From: Adhaeribacter swui
GTDB lineage: Bacteria; Bacteroidota; Bacteroidia; Cytophagales; Hymenobacteraceae
Length of the DNA: 64,000 nucleotides
Reading direction: 5' to 3'
NCBI RefSeq assembly: GCF_014217805.1
Contig: NZ_CP055156.1
Coordinates: forward strand, 1,674,001-1,738,000
This document shows, piece by piece, positions 1 through 8,913 of this stretch (the stretch's first letter is position 1; every line of letters starts with the position of its first letter). The notes under the pieces were generated by a model. It was not told the origin of the DNA. It searched no databases and was given only the letters and a program-made list of their open reading frames with translations. The position numbers and the translations under genes were made by a program.

Positions 1-2198
1 AACAGGGATACAATGTTGGGCAGCGAGGCGCCCAGTACTTTGCGGATGCCAATTTCTTTGGTGCGTTGTTCGGCGGTGAAAGTAGCTAGCCCGAATAAGC
101 CTAAACAGGCCACAAAAATGGTAAGACCCGAAAAAATACTTAGGATATGACCTACTTTTTGCTCGGCCCGGTACGTTTCGGCAAAACGCTCGTCCATAAA
201 AGTATAATCAAAAGGCGCATTGGCGGTAAAACTGCTCCATTGTTGCTTCGCGAAAGTTAGTAAGCCGGCAATATCTTTGGTTTTAGCTTTTACAATAATG
301 GCACCTGAGTTATTATTTAAAATCATGAGCAGCGGCGTAATGCGTTGGTGCAACGACTCGAAATGAAAATCTTTTACCACGCCAATTACCCGGTATTCCT
401 TTTTATCGCCCTCGTTATTGATAAACCGCGAAACTTTACGGCCCAAAATGTTTTTTCCCCAGCCAAATGCCTTTGCAGCGGCTTCGTTAATAACCATGGC
501 GGTAGAATCAGAAGGAAAATCTTTCGAAAAATTGCGGCCCGCTACTACCTCCATGCCCAACGTAGGAATGTAATTAGGATCTACGAAGTATTGGCGGGTA
601 CTTACGCTTTGGGCAGCGTTATTTTCGGGCAATACTACGGAGTTCTCGGAACTGGTTGGCCCCACGGGCACAAACCCCGAAACGCTCGCATTAACTACCC
701 GCGGGTCTTGCAAAAGCTGCTGCCGAAAAACTTCTTCTTGCTTGCCCAAAACGTAGGTATCGTGCAGCACAAAGGTTTGGTCTTTATCAAAACCTATTTT
801 CTTGTTCTGGATATAATTTAACTGCTGATACACCACCGTGGTGCCAATCATTAAAGCCACGGAAATAAAAAACTGAAACACTACTAAACCACTGCGTAAA
901 CTTAAGCTTTCTTTACCCGCAGTAAGCGTACCTTTTAGTACTTTAACCGGCTGAAAGGAAGACAGGAAAAACGCCGGATAGCTGCCCGCTAAAACTCCTA
1001 CAACTAGCCCAAAAAACAGCAGGGCCGGTAATAGCCAAAGGTTATCGGTAAACTGTAAGGTAAGTTCTTTACCGGCTAAATCATTAAAAAATGGCAAGGC
1101 CAGATACACCAAAATAATAGCCACCACCAAGGCAATTGCACTCAGCAAAACAGATTCGAGCAGGAATTGCTGCACCAGCTCTTTTTTCACCGAACCCAGC
1201 ACTTTGCGGATACCTACTTCGCGGGCCCGCTTAGAAGCCCCGGCGGTAGATAAATTCATGAAATTAATGCTGGCAATAAGTAGCATAAACAGCGCAATAG
1301 CCCCGAAGATATACACGTACCGTACATCTCCGCCCGGTTCGAGGTCGTTGGTTAATTTAGATCGCAGGTGAATGGCAGTAAGCGGTTGCAGATACAAACC
1401 CACGTCGTCGCCTTTTTCCCGGAATTGTTTTAAGCTTATGCCCAAGGCTTTCTGCACTTCGGGACCCATGTATTTTTCGATTACCTGCGGCATTTTGGCT
1501 TGCAGTTGCTTGTAATCGTAACCGGAGCGCAACACCAGATACGTATTAAAATTATTACTCATCCAGGTGGTTTGGCGGGCTTCTTCTAAACCGGCCATAG
1601 AAGCAAAAAAGTTAAAATGAAAATGCGAATTGGCCGGTACTTTATCAATTACGCCGGTTACTTTGTAGCTGGTTTTTTCGTTTTTAAGTTGCAGTATTTT
1701 GCCTACGGCGTTGTTGTCGGTGCCAAAGTATTTCTGGGCCATGGCCTTGCTAATAATAATGGTATTGGGTTCCAGCAAAGCCGTTTTGGCATCGCCCTGG
1801 ATGAGCGGCAGCGTAAATACCTGGAAAAAGTTGGCATCCACAAAGGCAAATTTATCTTCCTTAAAGGTTTTATCCTGGTAGGTAATAAAAGGCGCGCTGT
1901 TTACCCGCACCCGGGTAGCTGCTTCTACTTCGGGATAATCGCGCACGAGCGTTTGCCCGGTAGGCGCCGAAGCGGTAGGCGTTTCCAGCGTTTCGCCGTT
2001 CAGGGTAGCCTTAAAAACAATGCGCACGATGCGGTCGGCCTTCTGATTAAACCGGTCGTAGCTTAGTTCGTCGGCCACAAACAGCATAATTACCAGACAG
2101 GTAGCAATACCAATCGCTAAACCAAAAATATTAATGGCCGAAAAAGCTTTGTTGCGCCACAAATTGCGCAAAGCGATTTTAAAGTAATTTTGAAACAT
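1..2198 (-). CDS. MacB/FtsX-type ABC transporter permease, C-terminus outside the window
   Basis: Inner-membrane subunit of a MacB-like ABC transporter, a family that couples cytoplasmic ATP hydrolysis to movements of a periplasmic domain. The frame starts at the ATG whose complement is 2196-2198 and stays open for 732 codons to the window edge. Comparison with the neighbouring paralogue suggests about 70 residues, with the last two membrane helices, are missing. An N-terminal helix at about residues 21-42 is followed by a periplasmic MacB_PCD-like domain, three helices carrying the FtsX motif EVGIRKVLGS, a second periplasmic half and the motif EIGIRKVLGAS. It is very similar along its length to the gene at 2427-4844, so the two look like a tandem duplication. 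No ATPase gene lies next to this pair. The substrate is unknown. Confidence 0.93.
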   Translation of the reverse strand, partial: MFQNYFKIALRNLWRNKAFSAINIFGLAIGIATCLVIMLFVADELSYDRFNQKADRIVRIVFKATLNGETLETPTASAPTGQTLVRDYPEVEAATRVRVNSAPFITYQDKTFKEDKFAFVDANFFQVFTLPLIQGDAKTALLEPNTIIISKAMAQKYFGTDNNAVGKILQLKNEKTSYKVTGVIDKVPANSHFHFNFFASMAGLEEARQTTWMSNNFNTYLVLRSGYDYKQLQAKMPQVIEKYMGPEVQKALGISLKQFREKGDDVGLYLQPLTAIHLRSKLTNDLEPGGDVRYVYIFGAIALFMLLIASINFMNLSTAGASKRAREVGIRKVLGSVKKELVQQFLLESVLLSAIALVVAIILVYLALPFFNDLAGKELTLQFTDNLWLLPALLFFGLVVGVLAGSYPAFFLSSFQPVKVLKGTLTAGKESLSLRSGLVVFQFFISVALMIGTTVVYQQLNYIQNKKIGFDKDQTFVLHDTYVLGKQEEVFRQQLLQDPRVVNASVSGFVPVGPTSSENSVVLPENNAAQSVSTRQYFVDPNYIPTLGMEVVAGRNFSKDFPSDSTAMVINEAAAKAFGWGKNILGRKVSRFINNEGDKKEYRVIGVVKDFHFESLHQRITPLLMILNNNSGAIIVKAKTKDIAGLLTFAKQQWSSFTANAPFDYTFMDERFAETYRAEQKVGHILSIFSGLTIFVACLGLFGLATFTAEQRTKEIGIRKVLGASLPNIVSL

Positions 2199-2270
2199 CC
2201 TGTTTTCTATTGAATAGTTTAATATTGTCAGAACCTTGATTTATAAGATTCTAAGATTGCCTTGATGATG

Positions 2271-2431
2271 CATTAGATTCTTCCGCTTTTTTAAAATTTA
2301 GCTCTCCTGCCAATCTTTAAATCCTATGAATTGTGGTTCAGCCTACTTGTTAGTCATTAGATTTACCTGTTTTTTAAAAATTTAGCCTTCCTGATAATCC
2401 TTAAATCGAATAAATCATGGTTCAGACTACT
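2271..2431. repeat. 77-bp imperfect direct repeat between two FtsX genes
   Basis: Positions 2271-2347 and 2355-2431 align without gaps, both starting CATTAGATT and ending GGTTCAG(C/A)CTACT, with scattered substitutions between. The second copy runs into the stop codon of the upstream permease gene (2427-2429). The repeat may be a remnant of the event that duplicated the permease genes. Confidence 0.85.
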
Positions 2432-4844
2432 CACTCCGCAGGCTATTTACCGGGTTATCTACGGCTGCTTTTATGGCCTGGAAACTTACCGTGAATAAAG
2501 CTACTGCCAGCGCCGCTACTCCGGCCAAAACAAATACCCACCAACCTAATTCAATGCGGTAAGCAAAATCCTGCAGCCAGCGGTGCATGAGCCAGGCGGC
2601 CAGCGGCCAGGCAATAAGGTTGGCCAGTATTACTAATTTTAAAAAATCACGGGAGAGCAAGGCTACAATGTTGGTAACCGAAGCACCTAACACTTTGCGG
2701 ATGCCGATTTCTTTGGTGCGCTGTTCGGTGGCAAAAGTAGCTAAGCCAAACAAACCCAGGCAAGCTACCAGAATAGTAAGTCCCGCAAAAATACCCAAGA
2801 TTTTACCAATCTTTTGTTCGGCCTGGTACGTCTGGTTAAAACGGTCGTCCAGGAAAGCGTAATCAAATGGTTCCTCGGTGGTTAAAGCCTGCCATTGTTT
2901 TTGAGTAGCTTGCAGGAAACCGGCCATATCGGTAGTTTTTACTTTTACAATTAAAGTACCGCCATTATTACTCAAGGTCATTACCAACGGCGAAATAGGT
3001 TCGTGAAAAGATTTAAAATGAAAGTCTTTTACTATCCCAATTACCCGGTGAGTAGTTTTATTGCCTGCGTTATCGGCAGAAGTAAGCGTATGGCCCAGCG
3101 CATTTTTACCCCAGCCAAAAGCTTTTGCCGCTTTTTCGTTTAAAATAACGGCCGAAGAATCAGTAACCATTTTTGGCAAAAAATTACGCCCTGCGGTTAG
3201 CTGCATGCCCAACGTAGGAATATACTGGTCATCTACATCGTACCGCAAAGTTTTAATTAACTGGGTAGTATTTTCGTCGGGGTAAACAATGTAGTTATTA
3301 TTGTTACTGGGACCAGCCGGCAGGTAACCCGAGGAACTCACACTTACTACCCGGGCATCTTGCCGCAACTGCTGCCGGAAAACAGCGGCTTTTTTACCTA
3401 AAGCATATTCCGGGAATAACAGTACCTGGTTTCTATTATAACCTAACTCTTTGCTCTGAATAAACTGCAATTGCCGGTACACCACCGTAGTACTTACCAA
3501 CAGCATCACCGAAATAAAAAATTGAAAAACCACCAGACCACTCCGGAAACTTAAGCTTTTTTTACCTGCGGTAAAATGGCCTTTTAACACGGCTACCGGC
3601 CGGAACGACGACAGAAAAAACGCCGGATAGCTGCCCGCTAAAACGCCCACAAACAAGCCAAAAAACAACAAACCGGGCAATAACCAGGCATTAGCAATTA
3701 AGTTTAGCGTTAAGGTGGTGCCCGCCAGATTATTAAAAATCGGCAAAGCCAAGTACACTAAACCAATAGCCAGCACCAACCCGATAAAGGTTAGTAAAAC
3801 CGACTCCGTGAGAAACTGGCTCACTAATTCTTTTTTTACCGAACCCAGCACTTTGCGGATACCTACTTCTTTGGCCCGTTTAGAAGCGCTAGCCGTTGAT
3901 AAGTTCATAAAATTAATGGTTGCAATAAGCAGCATCAGTACCGCAGTAGCCCCAAAAATATAGATGTACTGCATATTGCTGTTATTACCCAACTCGCCTC
4001 TCAGGTGCGACCGCAGGTGAATACTGGTGAGCGGTTGCAAAAACAACCCAACACTATTGCCGTTTTGCCGGAACCGCTCGAGGTTGATGCCCATGGCTTG
4101 CAGGAATTGTGGCCCCATGTACTTCTCTACGACCTGGGGCAGTTTGGCTTCCAGTTGTTTATAATCGTAACCCTTAGGTAAAACCAGGTAAGTATAAAAT
4201 TCAGAGGTTAACCAGGAAGATTTTTTTGCATCGGGGAAGCTGGCCATGGAAGCAAAAAAATCAAAATGGAAGTGTGCATTAGCCGGTACTTTAGTAATTA
4301 CCCCAGTAACTTTTAAGGAAGTGTTGTAATCTTTAAAAAACAGCATTTTACCCAACGGATTGGCCTTGCCGAAATATTTATGCGCCACCTCTTCCGAGAT
4401 AACAACCGTATTAGGTTCCAGCAGGGCCGTTTTAGGATCGCCCTGCACAAAAGGCAAAGTAAATACCTGGAAGAAATTAGAATCGACAAACGCAAAGGCA
4501 TTTTCGCGGAAAGATTTGTTCTGGTAAATCACACGGGGCGAACCGTAATTGCGCAAGCGGGTGGCTTCCTGCACTTCGGGGTAATCGGTGCGGAGCGTTT
4601 GTGCTACCGGCGGCATTACGTGCGCTTCTTCCATGTTTTCGCCCTGAATAGAACCCCGGAATACTACCCGCACGATGCGGTCGGCTTTGGTATTAAAGCG
4701 GTCGTAACTCCATTCGTTTTGCACGAACAGCAATATTACCAGGCAAGTAGCCATACCTAAGGCCAGCCCAAAAATGTTTATTGCCGAAAAAGCTTTATGG
4801 CGCAACAAGTTGCGAATGGCTATTTTTAAATAATTCTGGAACAT
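2427..4844 (-). CDS. MacB/FtsX-type ABC transporter permease
   Basis: An 805-residue permease, the usual length for this Bacteroidota family. It has an N-terminal helix at about residues 21-41, a periplasmic MacB_PCD-like domain, three helices near 290-405 with EVGIRKVLGS, a further helix near 430, a second periplasmic domain, and a C-terminal FtsX block with EIGIRKVLGAS. It ends in the family signature NPVNSLRSE. It is first in a two-permease unit with the gene at 1-2198, and a sigma-54-like promoter with an upstream operator lies at 4953-5047. No ATPase is adjacent, so it probably uses one encoded elsewhere, perhaps that at 30560-31252. The transported or sensed substrate cannot be deduced. 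Confidence 0.95.
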   Translation of the reverse strand: MFQNYLKIAIRNLLRHKAFSAINIFGLALGMATCLVILLFVQNEWSYDRFNTKADRIVRVVFRGSIQGENMEEAHVMPPVAQTLRTDYPEVQEATRLRNYGSPRVIYQNKSFRENAFAFVDSNFFQVFTLPFVQGDPKTALLEPNTVVISEEVAHKYFGKANPLGKMLFFKDYNTSLKVTGVITKVPANAHFHFDFFASMASFPDAKKSSWLTSEFYTYLVLPKGYDYKQLEAKLPQVVEKYMGPQFLQAMGINLERFRQNGNSVGLFLQPLTSIHLRSHLRGELGNNSNMQYIYIFGATAVLMLLIATINFMNLSTASASKRAKEVGIRKVLGSVKKELVSQFLTESVLLTFIGLVLAIGLVYLALPIFNNLAGTTLTLNLIANAWLLPGLLFFGLFVGVLAGSYPAFFLSSFRPVAVLKGHFTAGKKSLSFRSGLVVFQFFISVMLLVSTTVVYRQLQFIQSKELGYNRNQVLLFPEYALGKKAAVFRQQLRQDARVVSVSSSGYLPAGPSNNNNYIVYPDENTTQLIKTLRYDVDDQYIPTLGMQLTAGRNFLPKMVTDSSAVILNEKAAKAFGWGKNALGHTLTSADNAGNKTTHRVIGIVKDFHFKSFHEPISPLVMTLSNNGGTLIVKVKTTDMAGFLQATQKQWQALTTEEPFDYAFLDDRFNQTYQAEQKIGKILGIFAGLTILVACLGLFGLATFATEQRTKEIGIRKVLGASVTNIVALLSRDFLKLVILANLIAWPLAAWLMHRWLQDFAYRIELGWWVFVLAGVAALAVALFTVSFQAIKAAVDNPVNSLRSE

Positions 4845-4952
4845 AACCGTAGCCGTAATAAGTAAGACAGATATTTGGCCTGGCCGGTAGTAAATTCAGT
4901 TTATTAATTATACCGTTTTAAACTTTTGCTAATACCTGCCGGATAGAATCAA

Positions 4953-4967
4953 GGAAGAAAAATGCCA
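4953..4967 (-). promoter_or_regulatory. sigma-54-like -24/-12 promoter for the first FtsX pair
   Basis: The minus strand reads TGGCATTTTTCTTCC. The -24 half TGGCA is perfect and the final C of the -12 half sits at the canonical spacing, but the consensus G before it is replaced. 13 of 15 bases match the element at 33045-33059 in front of the HlyD-ABC operon. The predicted transcript would start near 4941, about 97 bases before the ATG. The call rests on the match between the two sites. Confidence 0.6.
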
Positions 4968-5029
4968 GAAATGCATACTATTATTACACAACAACTTACA
5001 AGTAAATAAACTTACTTACCCGCGTAAAA

Positions 5030-5047
5030 TTGTCCGGTTTTGATACA
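5030..5047. promoter_or_regulatory. 18-bp upstream operator, identical to one upstream of the HlyD operon
   Basis: TTGTCCGGTTTTGATACA contains a TGT-N11-ACA imperfect dyad. The same 18 bases occur at 33121-33138. Its near edge is 62 bp from the TGGCA element here and 61 bp there, a spacing expected for the binding site of an NtrC-type activator. Confidence 0.65.
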
Positions 5048-5194
5048 GGTTTCGTTCGCTTTTAGAACAAGTAAAACCCCATCGGCGAAAAATCAAATTT
5101 TTTAAATTTTAGCCCGTTAAGCTGGTGTAAATTCAAGCGCTGAAGCAAAAATAAGCACTCGCCGGATTAGTTTACAGGTTTGCCGTTGCTATGC

Positions 5195-7291
5195 CTACAG
5201 CAGTTGTTGCGCTTCTAAAGACTTTTTAAGTTCCCGATGCTTCTGCCAGAACTTGGCCTTTATGTTCGCCATTGTTTTTTTAAATTCCGGCAAATTTTTA
5301 ACCGTGTCAGCCACCGGGTCTTTATCGCTCAAGAGTACCCAGTACTGGTAGTTGTTTTCCCGGGAAAATAACTCAAAATGCTCCAAGGCTTTTGGGACAT
5401 TATTCCGGTAAGCGTAGTAGGTGGCCAAATATAAATGCTGGTAAATCGATTTATCCTGATCGGCAAATTTCTTATAACTCCGAATGTATTTTTCGGCTTC
5501 GGCGGAATAACCCATTTTGGCCAGCGTAATGCCAATATTTAAATCCTGGTTTTGATATACTTCTAACTTTTGCTGCTCCCTAATCTGCGTAAACCTTTTA
5601 TAATATTGGTAGGCACTTTTGTAATCTCGCATCTGGTAACAGATTTGCCCCATTTGCAGCATAATATCCAGGCGGGTGGTGTCTTTGTTTAGCTCCTGTA
5701 GCATGAGCTGCCTAGTTTGGGGCAGGTTGTGGGTTTTGGCGTACAGAATAAACACCTTTAAATACCCCGCGAAAGGATTATGCGGATTATACTGCAACGA
5801 TTTATTAATGTAACGGAGGGCCTCATCTATAAAACCGGTTTGCACAAAGGCGTTACTCAGGTGCAGGTACGTGTAACTGGTAGTAGCCGAATCGTAGGAT
5901 GCCACATCCAGCCGCAATCCTTTTAAGGCATATTCCAGGTATTTAGCGGCGTTGGGCAAATACAAATTATACAAATCCGAGAGAAAATGAATCACCAAAG
6001 CTGAATTCGGGTGGTACTCCAGCGCTTTTTCCAGGTAAGGCACCGACTGGCTATATTCTTTCCGCAGCATGTAGTACATGGCTTTGGCTACCAGACTTTC
6101 CGGTAATTTGGCGTCGTAGAGCAAGGCTTTATCGGCGTAATTGTTTACTTCGGCGGTAAACTTTTTTTCGGTGTGGTGCAAATCGCGGTAGTAATACACG
6201 GTAGCCAACTCGGCGTACGCCAGGGCAAAGGAAGAATCATGCGCTACGGCTTTTTTTAAAAAAGGAATTGCTTTTGCTAAATCTTCGGGTCTGCCCCGGC
6301 GGTAAAACTCCTGGCCTTTTAAAAACAGATCGTATGCTACCAGGTTGTTCGTCGGGTTTTTGTTTATCCGTTTTTCTTCTTCCGGGGTAATTACCGCCTG
6401 AATTTCTTGGGCAATATTGCGGGCAATTTCCTGCTGCAAAGTAAATATATCCTGGGTCTCTCTCTTATATTGTTTCGCCCACAAATGCTGATCGGTGGTG
6501 GCATCAATCAACTGAATATTTAATAAAATCTGGTTACCGATTTTCTGGCCGCTGCCTTCCACGAAGTAGTTAGCATGGAGTTCCTGGGCCATTTCCGGAA
6601 TGGTCTTGGTGGTGTGGCGGTACTTTTCCGCGGAAGTACGGCTGATTACTTTTAAGTCTTTAATCTTTTGCAGGTTATTCAGGGTAGATTCCATTAAACC
6701 GTTAATGATATATACGTTACTGGAATCGCTGCTGTCGTTTTTAAAAGGCAGCACCACAATCGATTTCTCCCGCAGCGGAACTGGGGAAGAAGAAATTTTA
6801 AAAAAATACCATAATCCCAACGCTATAATTAAAACCAGCCCGGCTAAAGCGATAAAACCATATTTAGAACGAGGCTTTGATTTTACAACCGGAACCGGGC
6901 TCGATTCTGCTACTTCTTCTGTTTTTACTAATTCATCATCCTCCGCTTCTTCGGCCCTTTTGCCTACTTCGCCGGGCGGATAACCGTAGTACTCCCGGAA
7001 ACACTTGATAAAATACGAAGTACTGCTAAAACCTACCTGAAAAGCTACTTCCGATACGTTTAAAGTTGTTTGCCGCAGCAAATCCATGCCACGTTGCAAC
7101 CGCACCTCCCGGATTAACTGACTTACCGACAAATTAGTGAGTTTTTTTATTTTCCGCAGCAAGTTCGACCGGCTCATGTTCATCTCCTCAGCCAACTCCG
7201 ACACCCCAAATTGCTCATTGGCGATGTTCTTCTCCACAATGGCGGTGATTTGGTTTATAAAGTCGTTATCGATGATACTGGATTGCGGCAT
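5195..7291 (-). CDS. membrane-anchored AraC-family regulator with FlgO/TolB-like and TPR domains
   Basis: Probable one-component regulator of 698 residues. Residues about 10-110 form an AraC-type double helix-turn-helix, with recognisable SNLLRKIKKLT and VGFSSTSYFIKCFREYYG segments. A hydrophobic helix follows at about 145-164, then an FlgO/TolB-N-like domain (about 175-305, beginning KSIVVLPFKNDS) and TPR-like helices to near residue 690. The predicted topology is N-terminal DNA-binding domain inside and C-terminal sensor outside, as in CadC or ToxR, although the DNA-binding fold differs. It lies just upstream of the FtsX pair on the same strand with a separate promoter region between, so it might regulate that pair. 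The ligand is unknown. Confidence 0.92.
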   Translation of the reverse strand: MPQSSIIDNDFINQITAIVEKNIANEQFGVSELAEEMNMSRSNLLRKIKKLTNLSVSQLIREVRLQRGMDLLRQTTLNVSEVAFQVGFSSTSYFIKCFREYYGYPPGEVGKRAEEAEDDELVKTEEVAESSPVPVVKSKPRSKYGFIALAGLVLIIALGLWYFFKISSSPVPLREKSIVVLPFKNDSSDSSNVYIINGLMESTLNNLQKIKDLKVISRTSAEKYRHTTKTIPEMAQELHANYFVEGSGQKIGNQILLNIQLIDATTDQHLWAKQYKRETQDIFTLQQEIARNIAQEIQAVITPEEEKRINKNPTNNLVAYDLFLKGQEFYRRGRPEDLAKAIPFLKKAVAHDSSFALAYAELATVYYYRDLHHTEKKFTAEVNNYADKALLYDAKLPESLVAKAMYYMLRKEYSQSVPYLEKALEYHPNSALVIHFLSDLYNLYLPNAAKYLEYALKGLRLDVASYDSATTSYTYLHLSNAFVQTGFIDEALRYINKSLQYNPHNPFAGYLKVFILYAKTHNLPQTRQLMLQELNKDTTRLDIMLQMGQICYQMRDYKSAYQYYKRFTQIREQQKLEVYQNQDLNIGITLAKMGYSAEAEKYIRSYKKFADQDKSIYQHLYLATYYAYRNNVPKALEHFELFSRENNYQYWVLLSDKDPVADTVKNLPEFKKTMANIKAKFWQKHRELKKSLEAQQLL

Positions 7292-7545
7292 GGGTTGTAT
7301 GATGGTAAGCGCAATTTCTTAAAATCAACGCGCAAACCAATTCGAAAATACTGATTTTAAATCTTTTTAAATAATGGATTTTGAAGTTGTTGCTGGTGCT
7401 GTAACGAATTGATTATTGTTGGCATAGTTACACTTACAGAGCAATGCTAGCAACTAAAAACATTGTTCGCATAGTTACTGCTGTTACTTTGGTTTTTGAT
7501 TGAAGTTGTTTCCTTGCTTAGTGTGTCTTTTTGCCGTGCTATAAA

Positions 7546-7605
7546 TACCCTTCCGCCTACGGCACCTTCCCTAAAAACAGGGAAGGAGATGCGGTTATCC
7601 TGGAA
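7546..7605 (+). repeat. intergenic repeat A, copy 1
   Basis: The segment contains CACCTTCCCT, AAAAACAGGGAAGGAGATGC and TTATCCTGGAA. It is nearly the same as 20761-20823 and is related to an inverted, diverged copy at 21181-21225. The arms CTTCCCT and AGGGAAG can form a small hairpin. Confidence 0.85.
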
Positions 7606-7620
7606 TACATGAAATATCCT

Positions 7621-7720
7621 GACGCTAAAAACTCGCTGAACAACAGAACAGTTTAGCGTTAATGCTTGCACCTGGAATGGTTACTTGTTGCATTGCTGGC
7701 GAGCAGAATTTTAAAAATTT
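7621..7720 (+). repeat. intergenic repeat B, copy 1
   Basis: About 100 bp starting GACGCTAAAAACTCGCTGA, with ends of the first half that pair (GACGCTAAA and TTTAGCGT), followed by GCACCTGG and ACTTGTTG. An inverted copy lies at 58331-58431. Confidence 0.85.
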
Positions 7721-7843
7721 TAAAATATTAAATTTTACTACACATCCCACGTTCCCCACGCTGGCGCGAGCGTCCCGCTCGTCTCTACAATCTGGTAGGA
7801 CTCTGGCCGGGCGAACCGATAAAATTTAACAGAATGTAATTTA

Positions 7844-7891
7844 CCAGAGGCCGGACGATTAGCATCACGAGCGTGGGCGCTCGCGATAGTA
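7844..7891 (+). repeat. intergenic repeat D, copy 1
   Basis: 48 bp starting CCAGAGGCCGGAC and ending GGGCGCTCGCGATAGTA. It aligns without gaps with 61238-61285. The GCGAGCG/CGCTCGC part can form a hairpin in the second copy and mostly here. Confidence 0.85.
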
Positions 7892-8002
7892 TGTGATAAG
7901 TTAAGAACATATAAGTCCCCCTTTGGAGGGGGTAGGGAGAGGATTAATTCCCCTAAACATATTCTGACAAATTCTACCTGATAAATACTCTTTGAAAATA
8001 TA

Positions 8003-8049
8003 AAAAGCTCTCCGTCTTGGATAAGGAGGGGTTGGGGGTGGTTGATTTT
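8003..8049 (+). repeat. intergenic repeat C, copy 1
   Basis: 47 bp including GATAAGGAGGGGTTG and GGTGGTTGATTTT. It differs at about four positions from the inverted copy at 58074-58120. Confidence 0.85.
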
Positions 8050-8286
8050 TACATTGATTTAAGCAATATCTTATCTCTTCGCAAAGCCCTTACTCCCACC
8101 ATCAAAAAAGCTACTTCCTGCCATATATAGCGCTTTGCGCCGGTAGTTTGCGTCATAATTTATATTAATTCGTCATAATTGATATGGCTGCGCGCAAACT
8201 TGATGGTTTTTGCCGCATAGGTATTTAGTGTGCCCTCCCCGATCAGCCGACCTTTGAGCTATCGCAAAAATTAAAAACATCTAACC

Positions 8287-8886
8287 ATGCAAACACAACC
8301 AGTAAACTTGCTCCGGGTAGCTACTTCCCTCCTATTTGTTATTATTCTTTTATTCAATGTTTCCTGCAACAACGCGCCCGCTGCAGATCAATCGGAAAAA
8401 GCTACTGCGGCTACAACTAATAAAATAAAGCCACCCAAAATAGATATTCATACGGCGGTGCTTACGGGCAATATGTCGGCTTTGCAGCAGCACATTCAGG
8501 CGGGCACAAATTTAAACGAGAAGGATCCTTTTGGCGGGTCCAGCCCTTTAATTACGGCTACTATTTTTGATAAACCCGAAGCCGCGCAGTTGCTCCTGGA
8601 TGCCGGGGCCGACGTAAATTTTAAAAATAAAGAAGGTTCTACGGCCCTGCATACTGCGGCCTTTTTTTGCAGACCCGAGCTGGTAAAAATGTTACTAGCC
8701 AAAGGCGCCGATAAAACGATTAAGAACAGCTACGGTGCCACAGCTTTAGAATCGGTGTCGGCGCCATTTAGTGAAGTAAAAACCGCTTACGACATGATGG
8801 GCAAAGCCTTAAGTCCGCTCGGCTTGAAACTGGATTACGCCTACCTCGAAAAAACCCGGCCGCAAATTGCGGCGCTGTTACAGTAA
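8287..8886 (+). CDS. ankyrin-repeat lipoprotein
   Basis: Predicted 199-residue envelope lipoprotein. The N-terminus has a hydrophobic segment ending in the lipobox-like FNVSC, making Cys27 the likely lipidated residue. Residues about 52-155 hold three to four ankyrin repeats, seen as AAQLLLDAGADVNFKNKEG and LVKMLLAKGADKTIKN with the usual 33-residue spacing. Ankyrin repeats bind proteins, but the partner is not evident. The acyltransferase gene starts 27 bp downstream on the same strand, so the two are probably co-transcribed. Confidence 0.88.
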   Translation: MQTQPVNLLRVATSLLFVIILLFNVSCNNAPAADQSEKATAATTNKIKPPKIDIHTAVLTGNMSALQQHIQAGTNLNEKDPFGGSSPLITATIFDKPEAAQLLLDAGADVNFKNKEGSTALHTAAFFCRPELVKMLLAKGADKTIKNSYGATALESVSAPFSEVKTAYDMMGKALSPLGLKLDYAYLEKTRPQIAALLQ

Positions 8887-8913
8887 TTAATTCACCCAAA
8901 ACCAACTATAAAC

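Larger units (their letters stand above)
4845..5194. other. intergenic gap with regulatory sites only
   Basis: No coding frame is visible. Apart from the sigma-54-like box and the 18-bp operator, the gap holds AT-rich sequence between the permease pair and the end of the AraC-type gene. Confidence 0.7.
7292..8286. other. repeat-rich non-coding gap
   Basis: About 1 kb with no convincing gene. It holds four interspersed repeats (7546-7605, 7621-7720, 7844-7891, 8003-8049), each with a relative elsewhere in the window, plus a G/C-rich inverted repeat near 7916-7935. Short open frames here cross these repeats and look accidental. Confidence 0.75.

Noticed and set aside
7447-7671. 74-codon minus-strand frame
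   Set aside because: It runs across repeat A and most of repeat B, and has no recognisable protein features.
7540-8050. CRISPR-like array in the repeat-rich gap
   Set aside because: The repeats are different from one another and not regularly spaced.
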